Origin: Pagrus major
Lineage: Eukaryota; Chordata; Actinopteri; Spariformes; Sparidae
Length of the DNA stretch: 64,000 nt
Assembly: GCF_040436345.1 (NCBI RefSeq)
Contig: NC_133221.1
Coordinates: 29,822,508-29,886,507 of the forward strand
Reading direction: 5' to 3'
How positions within the stretch are numbered: the stretch's first letter is position 1; each line of letters starts with the position of its first letter. The translations under genes were made by a program, and so were the position numbers. A model generated the notes under the pieces. That model was not told the DNA's origin and searched no databases. It saw nothing but the letters and a program-made list of their open reading frames with translations. Below are positions 35,326 through 46,682 of this stretch, piece by piece.

Positions 35326-38300
35326 CTGGGAGGGACAAAATAGAGAAAAGGGAGAAAGAACAAAAGAGAAGGGGAGAGAATAAGAGGATTAGATGGAAAA
35401 AGAAAATAGGCTTAGGATAAGGGTAGAATAAGAGCCTGGAAGACATACTTAAGAACAAGTCAGACAATGTAAAAACTCTTCTATCTCAGTATCTCACCTG
35501 TCTTGCAGAGTGTTGATCGTTTCCTTTAACCTGGCCCGCAGGTGTCGGATACACACCTCTTTCTGTTGCAGGGGTGTGAGGTACTGCTCTGGTGGAGGGG
35601 GCCGGATGCCATGGTTGTCCGTACATGACGTGTACTTCTGATGACGTCTAGGACACAAGCATATGAAAAGTGTTTTCCCAAGTTCTTCTGATATCTCTGG
35701 TTCTGCTGTATTGATTTTGATCACTTGTTTTTAAACTGTCCATAATGAGTCCAACAGTGTCAAGGACAGCAATCCTAGACCAGTGGCTTTTCAAAACCTG
35801 GTTCATACAATACCCACAATGCAACTTAGCCATCTATATATGTTCATGGAATATTGAGTTCTGATTTTCACTGAGGGGCGGAAGTCATAAAAAAATTCAG
35901 TTTTTATTCAAAACTTTCATATTTGGTTTGAAATGAGTGCACTCAATCATTCTAGGGAGTATGTTAGACAGGAGCTAGTCAGAGAAGCTTTTCATCTCCA
36001 TTACTGAACCAGCCGTGCAGTTTCCAGTGCCTTACCCTTTGGTGGGGCTGCAGTCGCTGCCTTTACAAGAGCCTGAGTTGCTGCCACTGCTGATGGAGGC
36101 GTTGCCATAGGGATCTCTATTACTGGGTGCGGCCGGTGTTCGCCTGGTCGAAAGTAAGGGGAGACATTTTAATCTGTTCCTGGTAACACACCATGAAAAC
36201 TTATTCCAGACAACGAGGTGACTGTGAACTCTTTGAGCTGTTGAGCGAAACCACTGTGACACTGAAAATAGTGAACATGAATGGAGTAAATGTCAATCCA
36301 GGTCCTATGACATGCCAACACAACACATAAATGCACAACTATACACAAACACATTGCAAATACAGAGGCCAAAGTCACTGATAACAGACAACAGTTCTGC
36401 CTCAGAAACAAGGACACACAGTCCTTTGGGAGCGAACAGTGATGTTGTAGTTATTCAAAAAGAGAACGTGATCTGCAAAAATGAAAACCAAACCAAAAAG
36501 CATTACCCAAAGCAAAAACAAGTGAGGATAGCTTTCACTTAAGAGTATGAACAAAAGAAATGAGAACAAACAAAAAGAAAAGAAGAAGGGGGAGCAGGTC
36601 AGACTAGACATGATGATATTGCAACACTTGTTCCACAATATCACATCATGAAACATTCACAACAGTGCAAAGGGTCTCATCATTCCCATGCTTTAGATAG
36701 TCAACACTGATGGGGAGGAAAGAAGAGGGACTCAGGACAGACCGAGAGCGAGGGGTGGAGGGAGAGTTTGTTGTACGGCTGTGGCGATCTGGAGACTTGT
36801 TGGAAGCATATCCTTTAGTTGGCGACTTGGTCGATGTATAGCCTTTAGTCGGACGCATTGAGACCATATAGCCTGTCTCCATGGGAACGTAGTCTAGCTC
36901 TATGAACCTGCAGTAGTCAAACCTGACCAGGCAGAGACAACAGGGTGTTAAATCACAGAGGACAGCAGAGGACCACACCAGAAACATACAATGTGCGTGC
37001 TACAAGTGTATGCACACCATACTGTTGAGGTGAGACAAAGCTGTCTAGCTTATAACATGTTCATTCAGAGCCCAAGCTGCAGGCAGCAGATGCTAGATAT
37101 CAACAAGCACTCAAACACTGAAGGGGCCCAAGAGAGGTGGCTCACTAAAAGCTTTACAAAAGGAGCAGTGAGACGACTCCCTTCCGCTTCCATGAGAAAC
37201 GTCTATGTGAAGCCATTTACTGCTATGAGGCCTTTACTGGCTCAGAACAGGAGCTAATAATCTGCAACCTGAAACACAATTCACAAGTGGTAAAATGTTC
37301 TGAGACTCTAAAAGCAGGGGAGTGGCAGCAACAGTATGAGCATTTATTCATAAGAGCCGCACCATTCAGAGTATTTCACTCCACACAAGCTTCAAATCAA
37401 ACATTAATTCAACCTTTGACACATCTGATACAACCCAAAAGATTGTCAGAGCGTAACAGCACAGCATCTCTTATCAGGACAAGTTATTTACATGCTAAAA
37501 TCTGCATAGACTACTAAAGGACACACAAGTGCATTCAAATTGAAGAATGATGTGGATTTAGCCAGATATGAAACCGTAAAGACCAGCACAACCCCTTGGA
37601 CTATCTAACATCACATGCTCATTTTTCTCTACGCACACTGCCAAAAAACATGTAGAGTAACCACTGCTGAAAGTAACTATGAAGTAGCTCTCTGCTCCCT
37701 TCTCAGACCATAACATAAAAATCCTCATCCTGCACTATGAGGGCAGATTACAGTTATTAACTGCTTAACCACGTTTTTCTCAACAACAACATTTTGGTAA
37801 ATATGCCTATTAGCTTTTGTTAAGAGATGAAAAGATCTCTGCCACTCTCATGTCTGTTTGTTAAATTTGAAGCTAGAGCCACGAGGCGATTAGCTTAGCT
37901 TAGCATAAAGAACAGAAACAGGAGTACACAGCTAGCTTGACTCACTCCGAAGTGACATTTTGAAATCCCAGCTAAAACGTTGTTGGGGGAAATTATGGAA
38001 ATGGAGCTGTTGTATTTTGAATGCTTACAAAGAAATCATTGTTTAGCTTTGTAAAAATCATAAAGGTTACAACTTCTAATAAAGTACTGTATTGGTTTCT
38101 AGCATAGATTAAGAAGAAGATACCGAATGCAAAAATGGCATGCAGGCACCTATTCTGTCCAATGAGAACTAATGACCTGGCACATACCAGAAAAGTTGTC
38201 CATCTTCAGTAGTGTAGTGCTGTAGTGGTGCTGGCCCCGCCCACCCAGTTTTCACTCGGCCTATAGGTTTCACATTGTGATGACATCACAGATTTTTAAA

Positions 38301-41300
38301 TCACTTTTCTCAGCTTGAGGAGAGTTTTACAAATATAAAACCACCATGGATCAAACATACATTACAGAAAAAGTCATAAATGATGATGTTTGTCATTTGA
38401 GGTGTCCTGTAAACGGTTTTACAAATGTCTCTTTTCATAATGGAGGTCAACAGGGAAAATGCTTTCTGGACCACCATACTGAAGTCTAAATAATACTTTC
38501 ATGGTTTCCAGTTCGCCTGAGTTACAGAAGCTAGTGACGTGGAGGCTAGCCCAGACATGATGTCAGGACTTTGTCTCGCTATAGTTCCAGAACTTCCAAA
38601 TTTTTTATTGGTGAATGAATTACTAACATGTGGCACATGAGAAAAAGCTATTGAGTTAGCCAGGCTAGCTGTTTCTCCTAAATGAAACTAAGCTAAGTGA
38701 AGTGCTTGCTGACTTTAGCTTCATACTTGGTTGAAACAAAATGAGAGTGGTATCAATCTAACTATTGGCAAGAAAGTGAATAAACATATTTCTCAAAATA
38801 CTGAACTATCCCTTTGAACTATTCATGTCAGACAATGACACAATTGCAAAAAAAATCATCGTAAAGACCATGTAAAACCACACATATCATTTAAATAACA
38901 GTTGAGAAAAAAATTTAAATAAACGCGAATTTTCACCTTTAACCATTGCTATTATCCTGCTAAGGAAAATAAAGTTGTTGAGTATCACAGCACATAGTAC
39001 ATAGTTATATCAGTGGTAGCCAGGAAAAGGAAGGGTGATCTGTGATGGGCAACTTCTGTCACGACTTTCTTTGCTTATAAAAAATAATGTAATGTTTTAT
39101 AATCAGTGATATTGAAAAATTCATACCAAATGTTGTAATGACCTGTTACTTTAAAAGGACATGACTGTTGCCCAGTCACTGGCCTCAAAAGAGAGAGGGG
39201 GGGACAAGCAGGACCAATCAGAGCAGCCATGAGGGATTTTCACACAGGACACGATAACTTTACGCCGCTGCAGTGAGATCCAAATCATGGACCCAACTCA
39301 GTGACTTCACCCAGCAAGCTGTCTCATGTCCAACAGACACAAGGGAACCAAAATTTCCTAACTGTAACTACTGAAAAAAAAAAATCAATCTTACAAATGA
39401 AAAGATAAATTCATTAACAATAAAATGCACTGTTGTTTGATTAAATACACTCAGGGGTTTTGCTGCTACAGCCTCACATGGCCTGGTATGACCAGTAGCA
39501 TATGGTGGCTAATGTTAGCTAAAGCTAGCAAAATTCTGCTTGATATAAGAGTATAAGGGACATTACTGAGTACATTTTTTCAGGAGTTATATGGAGAAAT
39601 TTGAAAGGTGCAATATGTAAGAAATTTCTTTGAAAACATTAAAAATTACAGTTATGATGTCTATGTTGTGTTGCAGGGATATCTGCTGATGTTAGCATGC
39701 TAACCAGTTAGCCCCAGCCCGTCCCTGTCCAAAGCTCTTGTGCTAGCAGTGTAAACACCAACACTCCCCTGGTGATCCGAGCTCCCAGTTAAGATGGCTA
39801 GATGAACAGCTAACCATGCTAACTGGTTAACTGCAGCTACAGCAGTTGGCGGCTACCCTGGTGATAGGCTGCCCCCTGTTTGCTTTAAGTATGAATGTGA
39901 CAGGTGGCCAATTCTTACATTTTGCACCTGTAATTCTGAGGTCGTATATGGATGCAACATGTGGTCAAACCAGGCATGTTTCATAATTCACTGGAGACAG
40001 CTTTTATTACACACCATCACAATGATGTGTTATTCTCACTTCTTTGTGCAAACCTACACTGTACTGTTACATTTTATTTGTGCAACCACAACTTCTCCAA
40101 GTTTCTAGCTAAGGTTGTGCTAAGGAAACGTGTCCCGTGTGATACAAAGAGGGAGGAGGCCAGATATTGACTGCTTATAAGTTTCTTTGAAGATCAATAT
40201 ATGACAAAAGCCAAGACAAAACAGAAAGAGGCAGAGGGAAGCAGCTGAAGCAGTGAGCCTGGAGAGGGACAGAACACACAGTACAACAGTGTTCAGGCGT
40301 GACAGTCTATCCCAACCGTGTGCTGGGATAGAACCTGTGTCTGGACTGTGGGTGGTGAGTGACAGTCTGGTGGAGGTAGTCACAGGTAGGCTGTAGGAGC
40401 TGAGTGTTGCCCAGGAGACAGGTGTTGGTCAGTGTTAGTGGGTGCAGCAATGAAATATTGCTTTATGCAGTGTTTTTTAAAAAGATTTTATGGTAGAGAC
40501 AGAGATGATCGGCAATGTCGATATCCCACCAACTCTCTGCTGTTGAACTGGTTAGTGTATGTGAAAAACATGGTGCTGACTGTGATTCACTGTGGTGAAC
40601 CAGTGATCACTTGTGATCACAGTATGCTTCCACAGCACAACGATGGCAATATTTCTACTGTGCATGTAGCCGCTAAACACAACTTCATGCTACAAAATGT
40701 TACATGGAACCAGGACCGAATGGTGTCACAAATCCTCCAATTCTAGTGTACAAATTTATCTTGTGACTCTACTAAAGTATGTCAGTGCAAGTGCACACCT
40801 GTACATCTTGGTTTCCCTTGTTTTGTCCTGCCAGGACACCATAGATCAGAGGTGACGTGACACAGCGCGCACACACACACAGTGCTGTGCTGTTTGCTGT
40901 TATAAGAAAACTAGGAGCTCCGGTGAGCATCCCAGTGTTATTTTCACCGTATTTATAGGATATGAAAGATATTTGCAACATTTCAATCTCAGTAAATCAA
41001 TTTGGCAGGTCGGCACTGCAGCAATTATCCGTTCACTAAACCCCGCCAATCATAGCTTAGCAACTGTAAGAAGGCATGGTAGGCCTGTCAAGCTTTGGAT
41101 TTCTCCACATGCTGAAGTGTTGCATATGGGGCATTTACAGGTTAGTAGTTTTGTTTAGTCTTTCCAAAAACACAAGAGCAAAACTCAAAGGTCAAGAAGC
41201 ATTTCATTAGTTACCTAGGCCACAACAGTATATGGGGTTACAGGTTAAAAAAATCAACCCAAGTATGTAAGCCTAGCATCTTAACAGGGTTCTGTTGGAA

Positions 41301-43921
41301 CAAAATAACAGTTTTACATTTTTCCTCAGCATACTAGGACTAAATAACTGTACAGTGCCATACAAGAAAATGTTTCTTCTTTATCTCTACGTCTTCTACA
41401 TGGATCATCATCATCCTGAGAGGACGCTTAATAACTTCTTGCCTGGGACGTGTTGCTTTAGCCTCAATTTGTTAGCATGAACTCAGCCTGAGAAAGTGTC
41501 TAAACCAAATAATGGAATTAATGTTTGATTAACTAGCTAGACAAGAACGTATTTTAGTGGTAAGTCCGCCATGTTTTCATTGTAAAAAGACGTATGTTTA
41601 ACGTAAATTGGAAAGCTTGACAAGTATAGCAACAGTAACTGAAGGGGCGGAGCTTAGCAAAAGGACAACTGGTGAATAGACCATATTCACATGGCGGCCA
41701 TTTTCCTCTGACGTCGTGCTCAGGGTGAGAAGCTCAAATGTCGTACTGCTGTATTGCAGGTTTCAACTTGTATAAAAATGTGACAAATGATTATCAGTTC
41801 ACAGCTTCTCCACTGATAACCAAGTAAAAAGACAATGTACTGTATAATGAAAATTCAGAGGGACTTGGGGCCATAATTCGAGGTAAAACAACATATTTAA
41901 TAAACCATTAGCTACCGTTAAACAATAGCTAACATTAGCATTTAACCACTACCATTCGATAGTGTTACATGATATGTTAAGAAAGTCTTAAATTAATAAT
42001 TAAAAGATATACATGCATCTTGGACTAATTTAACGCTAGCTAACATATGCTAATTGATTGTCACAATCCATTGTCTTTTCAGTTGCTGATTAGGAAGCTG
42101 TGGCATACGACATTAGATACCAGCATTTGAGCTTCCCACCTTGAGTGTGACATCAGAAGAAAATGGCTGCTGTGTAAATATGGTCTATTGAGGGAAAACC
42201 ATGTAAGCCGTAACACAGGTAGGTATAAATGTTGCCTGTGTGCTGTTGTTGGTCTTGTTTTAGTGGCTACATTGCATGCTGGAGCTAAAGCTACAGCTAC
42301 TGAGCATGCTGTCTGAGACTGTAACTGAAGTGAGTCTCACGCAGGGGGCGCGGGCACAGGAATGGCCACCGGCGCTGTGGCCCCTGGTACAACCGTCCCC
42401 GTCCCTGTCCCTGTCCCTGTCCCTGACACCGACGCCGGCTTGGGTACCGGGACGGGCGAGGATGCCAAGATTTGCTGCAATCGGCGTTTGGGCTGCAGCG
42501 CCTTCAGAGGGTTGAATCTGAGGAAAAGACACGAGAGAGAGGACACCACAGCTACAGATTGGACTGTCTGTAGCTACATATTACCACACCAATAAAACCA
42601 CTACAACCACTAACCAGACGTCTTGGCTTCAGTTTAGGACCACATCTATCTGTCTGTGACCCAAACATGATGAGACGAGACAACTGATTAAAACACTTTA
42701 AATCACTTGACGCATAAGTGGATTTTTGGCAGTATGCAGTAGAACTTCTTCAGCCCATCAGACAATATCAATGCCAAACAGGCTTTCCAAAGAATTAAAG
42801 TAGTGACTTCTTAAAACTGGACCACAGATATAAACCAAAGTCCAACAATCACATTGTATTCATTAGATACACACACACATACATTCTGTATATAAAACTA
42901 TTGGAGCCTTTGCACATTAAAGTCTGAGCCTATGCAGCTTGATGGATGGGGGAAAAGTCATCAGTGGTCCCTCTGGACAAGAAAACCTCAATAACATGGT
43001 CTTATCCGGTTAGCAGGCCAATGGAGTCCAGTAGCTGTAAGAGAAACACATCAATTTCCTTGATAGACTGTGCTCGGGTTACAGTAAACTTGCTGTTCAT
43101 TGGTCAGTGTGTAGGAGGTGGCGGACTGCATCTAGTTTATTTTAAGTCCATCTTCTTGTCAGTAGGACCACGGCTCCTCCATCAGGATCATTAGAGCTAA
43201 CTGAAAAAAGTACAGAAACAAATTGGGGCAAAATGCTGACAGAAGCATGCAGAACACTGCAGCAGAGAGGGAAGAGGAGGAGAGTGCTGAGTAAGAGCTG
43301 AGGGTGCCATTTATAGAGGGTTTTTAAGTTGTAAATCATCATTTTACTAATGTTTAAAAAGTGATTTATTAATGCTTTATTAGTTCATTGAGTTATAAGC
43401 CAAATCTAAATCTGTTGAAGTCATTTATAGTGAAGTCATTAATAAAGTTATAAATATAAATGGAGTACCTCACTTCCTATTAAGCCAAGAAGTCTGCAGT
43501 GATAGATCTTAAAGCTAGGGGTTGATAAGTTATTTTAGAAGCATTGTTTGTTATTTTTGTCTGTAATTGTCAAAGGAGTTGTTAATTAATTTTGATTTGC
43601 TCTGCAGCACTTTTCCAGAAGGTTAGAGGTCAGACTGTCCACTGGAGCAGTCTGCCTGACGAAACTAAAAAGGTTAAAGAAAAACAAAGAAAGTTTCCTG
43701 ATAAAGGAGGATAAACACCAGCCACAGAAACGTTTACACAAACTGGCAACCCAAAGAAATGAATAGTAACTGATCTGTGAAGCTTTAGTAAATGATTTGT
43801 TAACCATTAATAAAACCATTGGTTACAACTCATAAAATCTTTATAACAGGCCCCTGATTAGAAAGTGATAACAGCTGTTTGCATTGTGGCTCAGGAAGTG
43901 TTAAGTTTAGAAATTATCAAG

Positions 43922-43998
<77 letters not shown>

Positions 43999-46470
43999 CA
44001 CACAGAGTATGCTTTTACACACAAAATATTTCTGGTGCTAAAAAGGTCATGTGACAGGGTTTCTGGCAAGGAGCAGCTCAACTGAGTAACAAAATGAGAG
44101 ACGCTCAAAAAAGGCTGAGGAAGGAGAAGAAAACGCAGAAATGTGAATAAGCTGGATGAATCAATACACTTTGTGTCATCATTGCAGCTCCATCTGGGCT
44201 TGTATTAATCAAGTGTCTCAGAATCCCACTGAAAGTTAACCTCAGACTATAAACACTCCTACTTGAGAGTGAGATTTGAGAGTAATTTATGACTCACAGT
44301 GAGCAGTAGGACTACTCTGAAGACATCGCTGTTTTATGATGAACTCAGCAGCAAAAAGGTTTGAGATATTAGACAGTGGTACAATTAGAAATGCATAAAT
44401 AGCATTATATGTAAAGGGAAATATTGCTAAGTTATTTCAGTTATGTATTCAAAAATATGATCTGTCAATGATATTTACCAATAAGCAGTTTGCATTGCAG
44501 CCTGTAAGTAAATATTTACAAGCCAGAAGTGGTGCTGAGAAAAACACATCCACATGCACTCATAAATAGTAATTGACTTGACTTAGCTGCCTGACATATC
44601 CTCATGTATTTCATGATGCCTAAAATAAAGCTGCCTCTTGCATATATTATGCAGTATTACACATAACCCCTGATGTTGCAAAGACTCTGGTGGCTGTGGA
44701 GCATAGAGAACATGGAGAACATGGAATCCTGTCTTCCACTGTCCAATCCCCCTTTCAACAACACTCCTTGCCTGTTTTTACCAGGCGTTAAAATGTGACT
44801 TGGGTGATCCAATTACAAGTGGACAGCTCCAAGTCCGTCAATTCACACCTGGCATTAAAATGCGTCTTAACATGTGCCTCAAGTGACCACTTGTGATCAG
44901 ATCTCACCTCCTCGCTCTATATGCAAAAAAACATGTACATCACTGAGACAAACTGAGAAAATGTTGTTTTGTTTTTTTACATAAAGAAAGAAAGAACTTA
45001 AAGGTGCATGATGACGTTTTGGAAAATAAATGAAAACAGAAATTTTTATATTTGGTAATAATATGAGGTAATAATACAAACTCAGAAATATTATTCCCAT
45101 AAGTGAATAAACAAGCTGTTCTCAGAGGAAAATAAGGTCCCAGAACACTGTTTGAAGCTAGAAAGGTGGCAGGGTCTGCCACATATAAACAAAATAAAAC
45201 TTTATAAACTTTTCAGAGTTTGTTTATTTAGTTTGTTTAGGCAGAAAAAAAACACTCAATGAAGATCTTTCTCTTCTGATTAAAATGTCTTCCCCAAAAC
45301 TACATAATGCTCCTTTAATGTACAATATTTGTAGAATTTACCAGAATTTGTCAGAGACAGCGTTTCACAAATTTTATAATGTTGCACCTAACTCAACACT
45401 CACAAAATTGAGTGATATTTTAACAACTTAAAGCTTTGTATTAAATGCCAAATTGTGTGTTCACAGACATCTGCTGCTAACATTGGCACGTAGGAGAGCC
45501 AAAACTTAGAATTACAGTGAACTAAATCGAGGTACATTTATTTATCACTCTACAACACCAGGGTTGCAAAATGAAACTGAGTTTGACTCCCTTCATTCTA
45601 CATCACAGAAACAACAAAAACAAACTATTTTATAGACTGTTGAAGATGAGTTCAGCAGTCTGAGGAGAGAAGCTGCTCTGTAGTCTGTAGTCCATCAGTG
45701 TGGCCAAGGACTCACACTGGCGTCCTGTCACCATATGTGTTCAAGTGCGTCACAAACCACCTTGACAACTGGTCTAAGTGATCGTATCATGGTGGTCATT
45801 TACACTTGTATTTACAGCTGTCCACTTGTGATTGGATCACACAAGATGTATATTAATGCGAGGTCAAAGCAGACTGCCTTTTATATGATGTGTCCTTATA
45901 GGAAGGAATATTTAGTTATTTCTGTACGAATATGAAAAATATAGTTGAATATGAATCTGCATTATCGGAGGCTCTGTAAAAGCTATAAAATTTTGCTTTA
46001 TAACTGCCTTTGTTGTTGTTACAGAAGATCATCAGTGATCACCACTGCTTTAATTCTGGGAGGACCTCTTGTCATGTCTCTCTTGAATCCTCAAGGTCAG
46101 TCACAAGTTGATGTCTCTCCTCCTCACATATATCTGACTCCATGTTAAATCCAAAATATCATCAGAGATACGAGCCATTTTTAAAGTTATGACATTTGAT
46201 TAAACAGTTTCAATCCTCAATATAAGACATCACATCTGATTTCCTGCTGAGACACTTAATAAACAGAAGCCATAGCACTGAAGTAATAATGACATTAAAA
46301 CTATTTTACACTCAAGCTACATGTCCCCTACATTATTTCCAATTGTGGCTACAGTGAATTGCACTAAATACCCTGACACTGACATCAAAAACGGGTAACA
46401 GGTGGTCATTTGCTACCTACCGGCGAGAGCCTAACCCAGACCTCCGATTGGCTGGAGCGGGGGCAGACAT
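33294..46470 (-). CDS. snph: Syntaphilin (axonal mitochondrial anchor), 779 aa core form
   Basis: Syntaphilin docks axonal mitochondria to microtubules and binds syntaxin-1. Core coding exons in order: 46470-46421, 36143-36036, 35647-35498, 35325-33294, joining in frame to 779 residues. Optional phase-2 exons 42517-42341 and 36922-36743 would add 59 and 60 residues. The start MSAPAPANRRSGLGSR followed by RTPAAPSNRDPYG resembles human SNPH (GSRRTS...RDAYG). Residues 53-190 hold the conserved YTSCTDNHGIRPP, EQYLTPLQQKEVCIRHL and MQEDWVEEECHRVEAQLALK coiled-coil region. The C-terminus (about 703-762) has YWSRHFLVDLLAVAIPVVP as a membrane anchor, then SLLRGCCTVALHSLRR. Human SNPH is about 494 aa; the excess is low-complexity sequence in the last exon. 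Syntabulin shares this layout, but the anchor and the sdcbp2 neighbour favour snph. Confidence 0.9.
34513..34675 (-). repeat. Coding 12-bp minisatellite (HSLP-type repeat) in snph
   Basis: About thirteen imperfect 12-bp units on the - strand encode tetrapeptides of the types HSLP, HPLP, NSLT, NSLP, HTLP, HSFP and HSVP in the middle of syntaphilin. Human SNPH has no such tract as far as I recall. The unit length keeps frame, so copy-number changes would be tolerated. Confidence 0.85.
35498..35647 (-). CDS. snph: snph coding exon (conserved coiled-coil start)
   Basis: Acceptor gcttgtgtcctag, donor gtgaga, 150 nt. It encodes RHQKYTSCTDNHGIRPPPPE, QYLTPLQQKEVCIRHLRARL and KETINTLQD, nearly identical to the mammalian syntaphilin/syntabulin core. 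Phase 2 at both ends. Confidence 0.94.
36036..36143 (-). CDS. snph: snph coding exon (Ser-rich N-terminal region)
   Basis: Acceptor cgaccag, donor gtaagg, 108 nt. It encodes RTPAAPSNRDPYGNASIS, SGSNSGSCKGSDCSPTKG, matching the RDAYGTSSLSSSSNSGSYKG region of mammalian SNPH. Phase 2 in and phase 2 out. Confidence 0.92.
36743..36922 (-). CDS. snph: snph optional (cassette) exon B, 60 aa
   Basis: The acceptor is gtctctgcctggtcag (a second, tactgcag, lies 15 bp inside and is also in frame) and the donor gtctgt is weak. The exon is 180 nt, phase 2 at both ends and open throughout. It encodes FDYCRFIELDYVPMETGYMV and then an imperfect duplicated motif, PTKGYTSTKS/PTKGYASNKS, ending SPSTPRSR. Splicing to the next exon gives SRRTP, like human SRRTS. 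It could also supply an alternative start (METGYMVSM). I know no mammalian counterpart, so its use is inferred. Confidence 0.6.
37770..38818. mobile_element. Foldback (palindromic) teleost repeat
   Basis: The left arm reads cattttggtaaatatgcc, ctctgccactctcatgt and attagcttagcttagcataa. The right arm reads agctaagtgaag, gagagtggtatcaatc, ggcaagaaagtgaataaac and tttctcaaaatactgaactatccctttgaac, an imperfect reverse complement. The motif order is that of an abundant fish MITE ending aactatccctttgaac. Arms are about 170 bp around a noncoding centre. Confidence 0.65.
39604..39930. mobile_element. MITE-like element, 'ggtgcaatatgtaagaa' family, copy 1
   Basis: It begins aaaggtgcaatatgtaagaa and ends ttcttacattttgcacctg, a terminal inverted repeat of about 17 bp. 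The interior includes gttagcatgctaaccagttag and ggctgccccctgtttgcttt. An inverted second copy lies at 57213-57590 and a fragment at about 31040-31140. Confidence 0.7.
39931..41675. other. snph intron, nothing recognised
   Basis: A short AC run (40867-40880). Otherwise no gene or repeat was identified. Confidence 0.4.
41676..42189. mobile_element. Foldback MITE with ~80-bp inverted ends
   Basis: The left end is atagaccatattcacatggc, ggccattttcctctgacgtc and ggtgagaagctcaaatg. The right end contains catttgagcttcccacctt, tgacatcagaagaaaatggc and gctgtgtaaatatggtctat, its reverse complement with few mismatches. The 350-bp interior is AT-rich and noncoding. It ends 152 bp from cassette exon A. 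Confidence 0.8.
42341..42517 (-). CDS. snph: snph optional (cassette) exon A, 59 aa
   Basis: The acceptor is gtcttttcctcag and the donor gtgaga. The exon is 177 nt, phase 2 at both ends, and open in the frame set by the start exon. It encodes FNPLKALQPKRRLQQILASS, PVPVPKPASVSGTGTGTG and ends IPVPAPP. The GT run comes from a hexanucleotide gggaca repeat. Local GC content is well above its flanks. Good splice sites and frame compatibility support it; lack of a known homologue and the simple-repeat content argue for caution. Confidence 0.5.
42394..42425. repeat. Hexanucleotide repeat (gtccct)n within cassette exon A
   Basis: Five imperfect 6-bp units. On the - strand they encode alternating Gly-Thr. 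Confidence 0.85.
43925..44004. repeat. (CA)n microsatellite, 80 bp
   Basis: Forty CA units with a single G interruption, in a snph intron. Confidence 0.97.
44790..45860. repeat. Palindromic repeat arms flanking MITE copy 3
   Basis: The left arm has caattacaagtggacagctcc, ggcattaaaatgcgtctt and gaccacttgtgatcagatc. The right side has gtcctgtcaccatatg, acagctgtccacttgtgatt, ggatcacacaag and atattaatgcgaggtc, partly its reverse complement. The motifs belong to a familiar fish DNA element. The two arms are separated by unrelated sequence including the MITE at 45000-45317. Confidence 0.45.
45000..45317 (+). mobile_element. TTAA-bordered MITE family, copy 3
   Basis: It begins ttaaaggtgcatgatgac (TTAA from 44998) and ends aaaactacataatgctccttta. 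It shares cataagtgaataaacaagct, ccagaacactgtttgaagct and ggtggcagggtctgcc with copies 2 and 4. About 318 bp and noncoding. Confidence 0.85.
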
Positions 46471-46550
46471 GGGGCCAGACAGCCTCTTGCGAAACCGTTA
46501 GCGTCTTCTGTCCTCACTCTGTCTCTGTCCTTCAGCTCAGCACTGAGAGC
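46421..46550 (-). CDS. snph: snph start-codon exon
   Basis: Acceptor gttttcctccag, donor gtaggt, 130 nt. ATG at 46470-46468 opens MSAPAPANRRSGLGSR and the exon ends two bases into a codon, as the next exons require. Bases 46471-46550 are 5' UTR. The next downstream coding exon is 4-10 kb away. Human SNPH also starts with a short peptide ending in SRR. Confidence 0.75.
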
Positions 46551-46638
46551 CTGGAGGAAAACACAGACATGACCAGTGAGTGACACATGCATGCAGAGAG
46601 TGGTCAACAAAAGCAGAATAACACAAAAACTATTGAGG

Positions 46639-46640
<2 letters not shown>

Positions 46641-46680
<40 letters not shown>
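46641..46680. repeat. (CA)n microsatellite
   Basis: Twenty AC units, 91 bp upstream (on the - strand) of the snph start-codon exon acceptor. Confidence 0.97.

Positions 46681-46682
<2 letters not shown>

Larger units (their letters stand above)
36923..42340 (-). other. snph: snph intron between cassette exons A and B
   Basis: A 5.4-kb interval containing foldback repeats at 37770-38818, 39604-39930 and 41676-42189. No additional exon was recognised. Confidence 0.45.
42518..46420 (-). other. snph: snph intron before cassette exon A
   Basis: A 3.9-kb interval with AT-rich inverted-repeat-like sequence around 43311-43855 (gttataagcc, taataaagttataaat, ccattaataaaacc), an 80-bp CA array and a split palindromic element at 44790-45860. 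No exon seen. Confidence 0.45.

Noticed and set aside
43879..44108. Open frames of repeated Thr-His or Val-Cys
   Set aside because: Translations of the CA microsatellite at 43925-44004.
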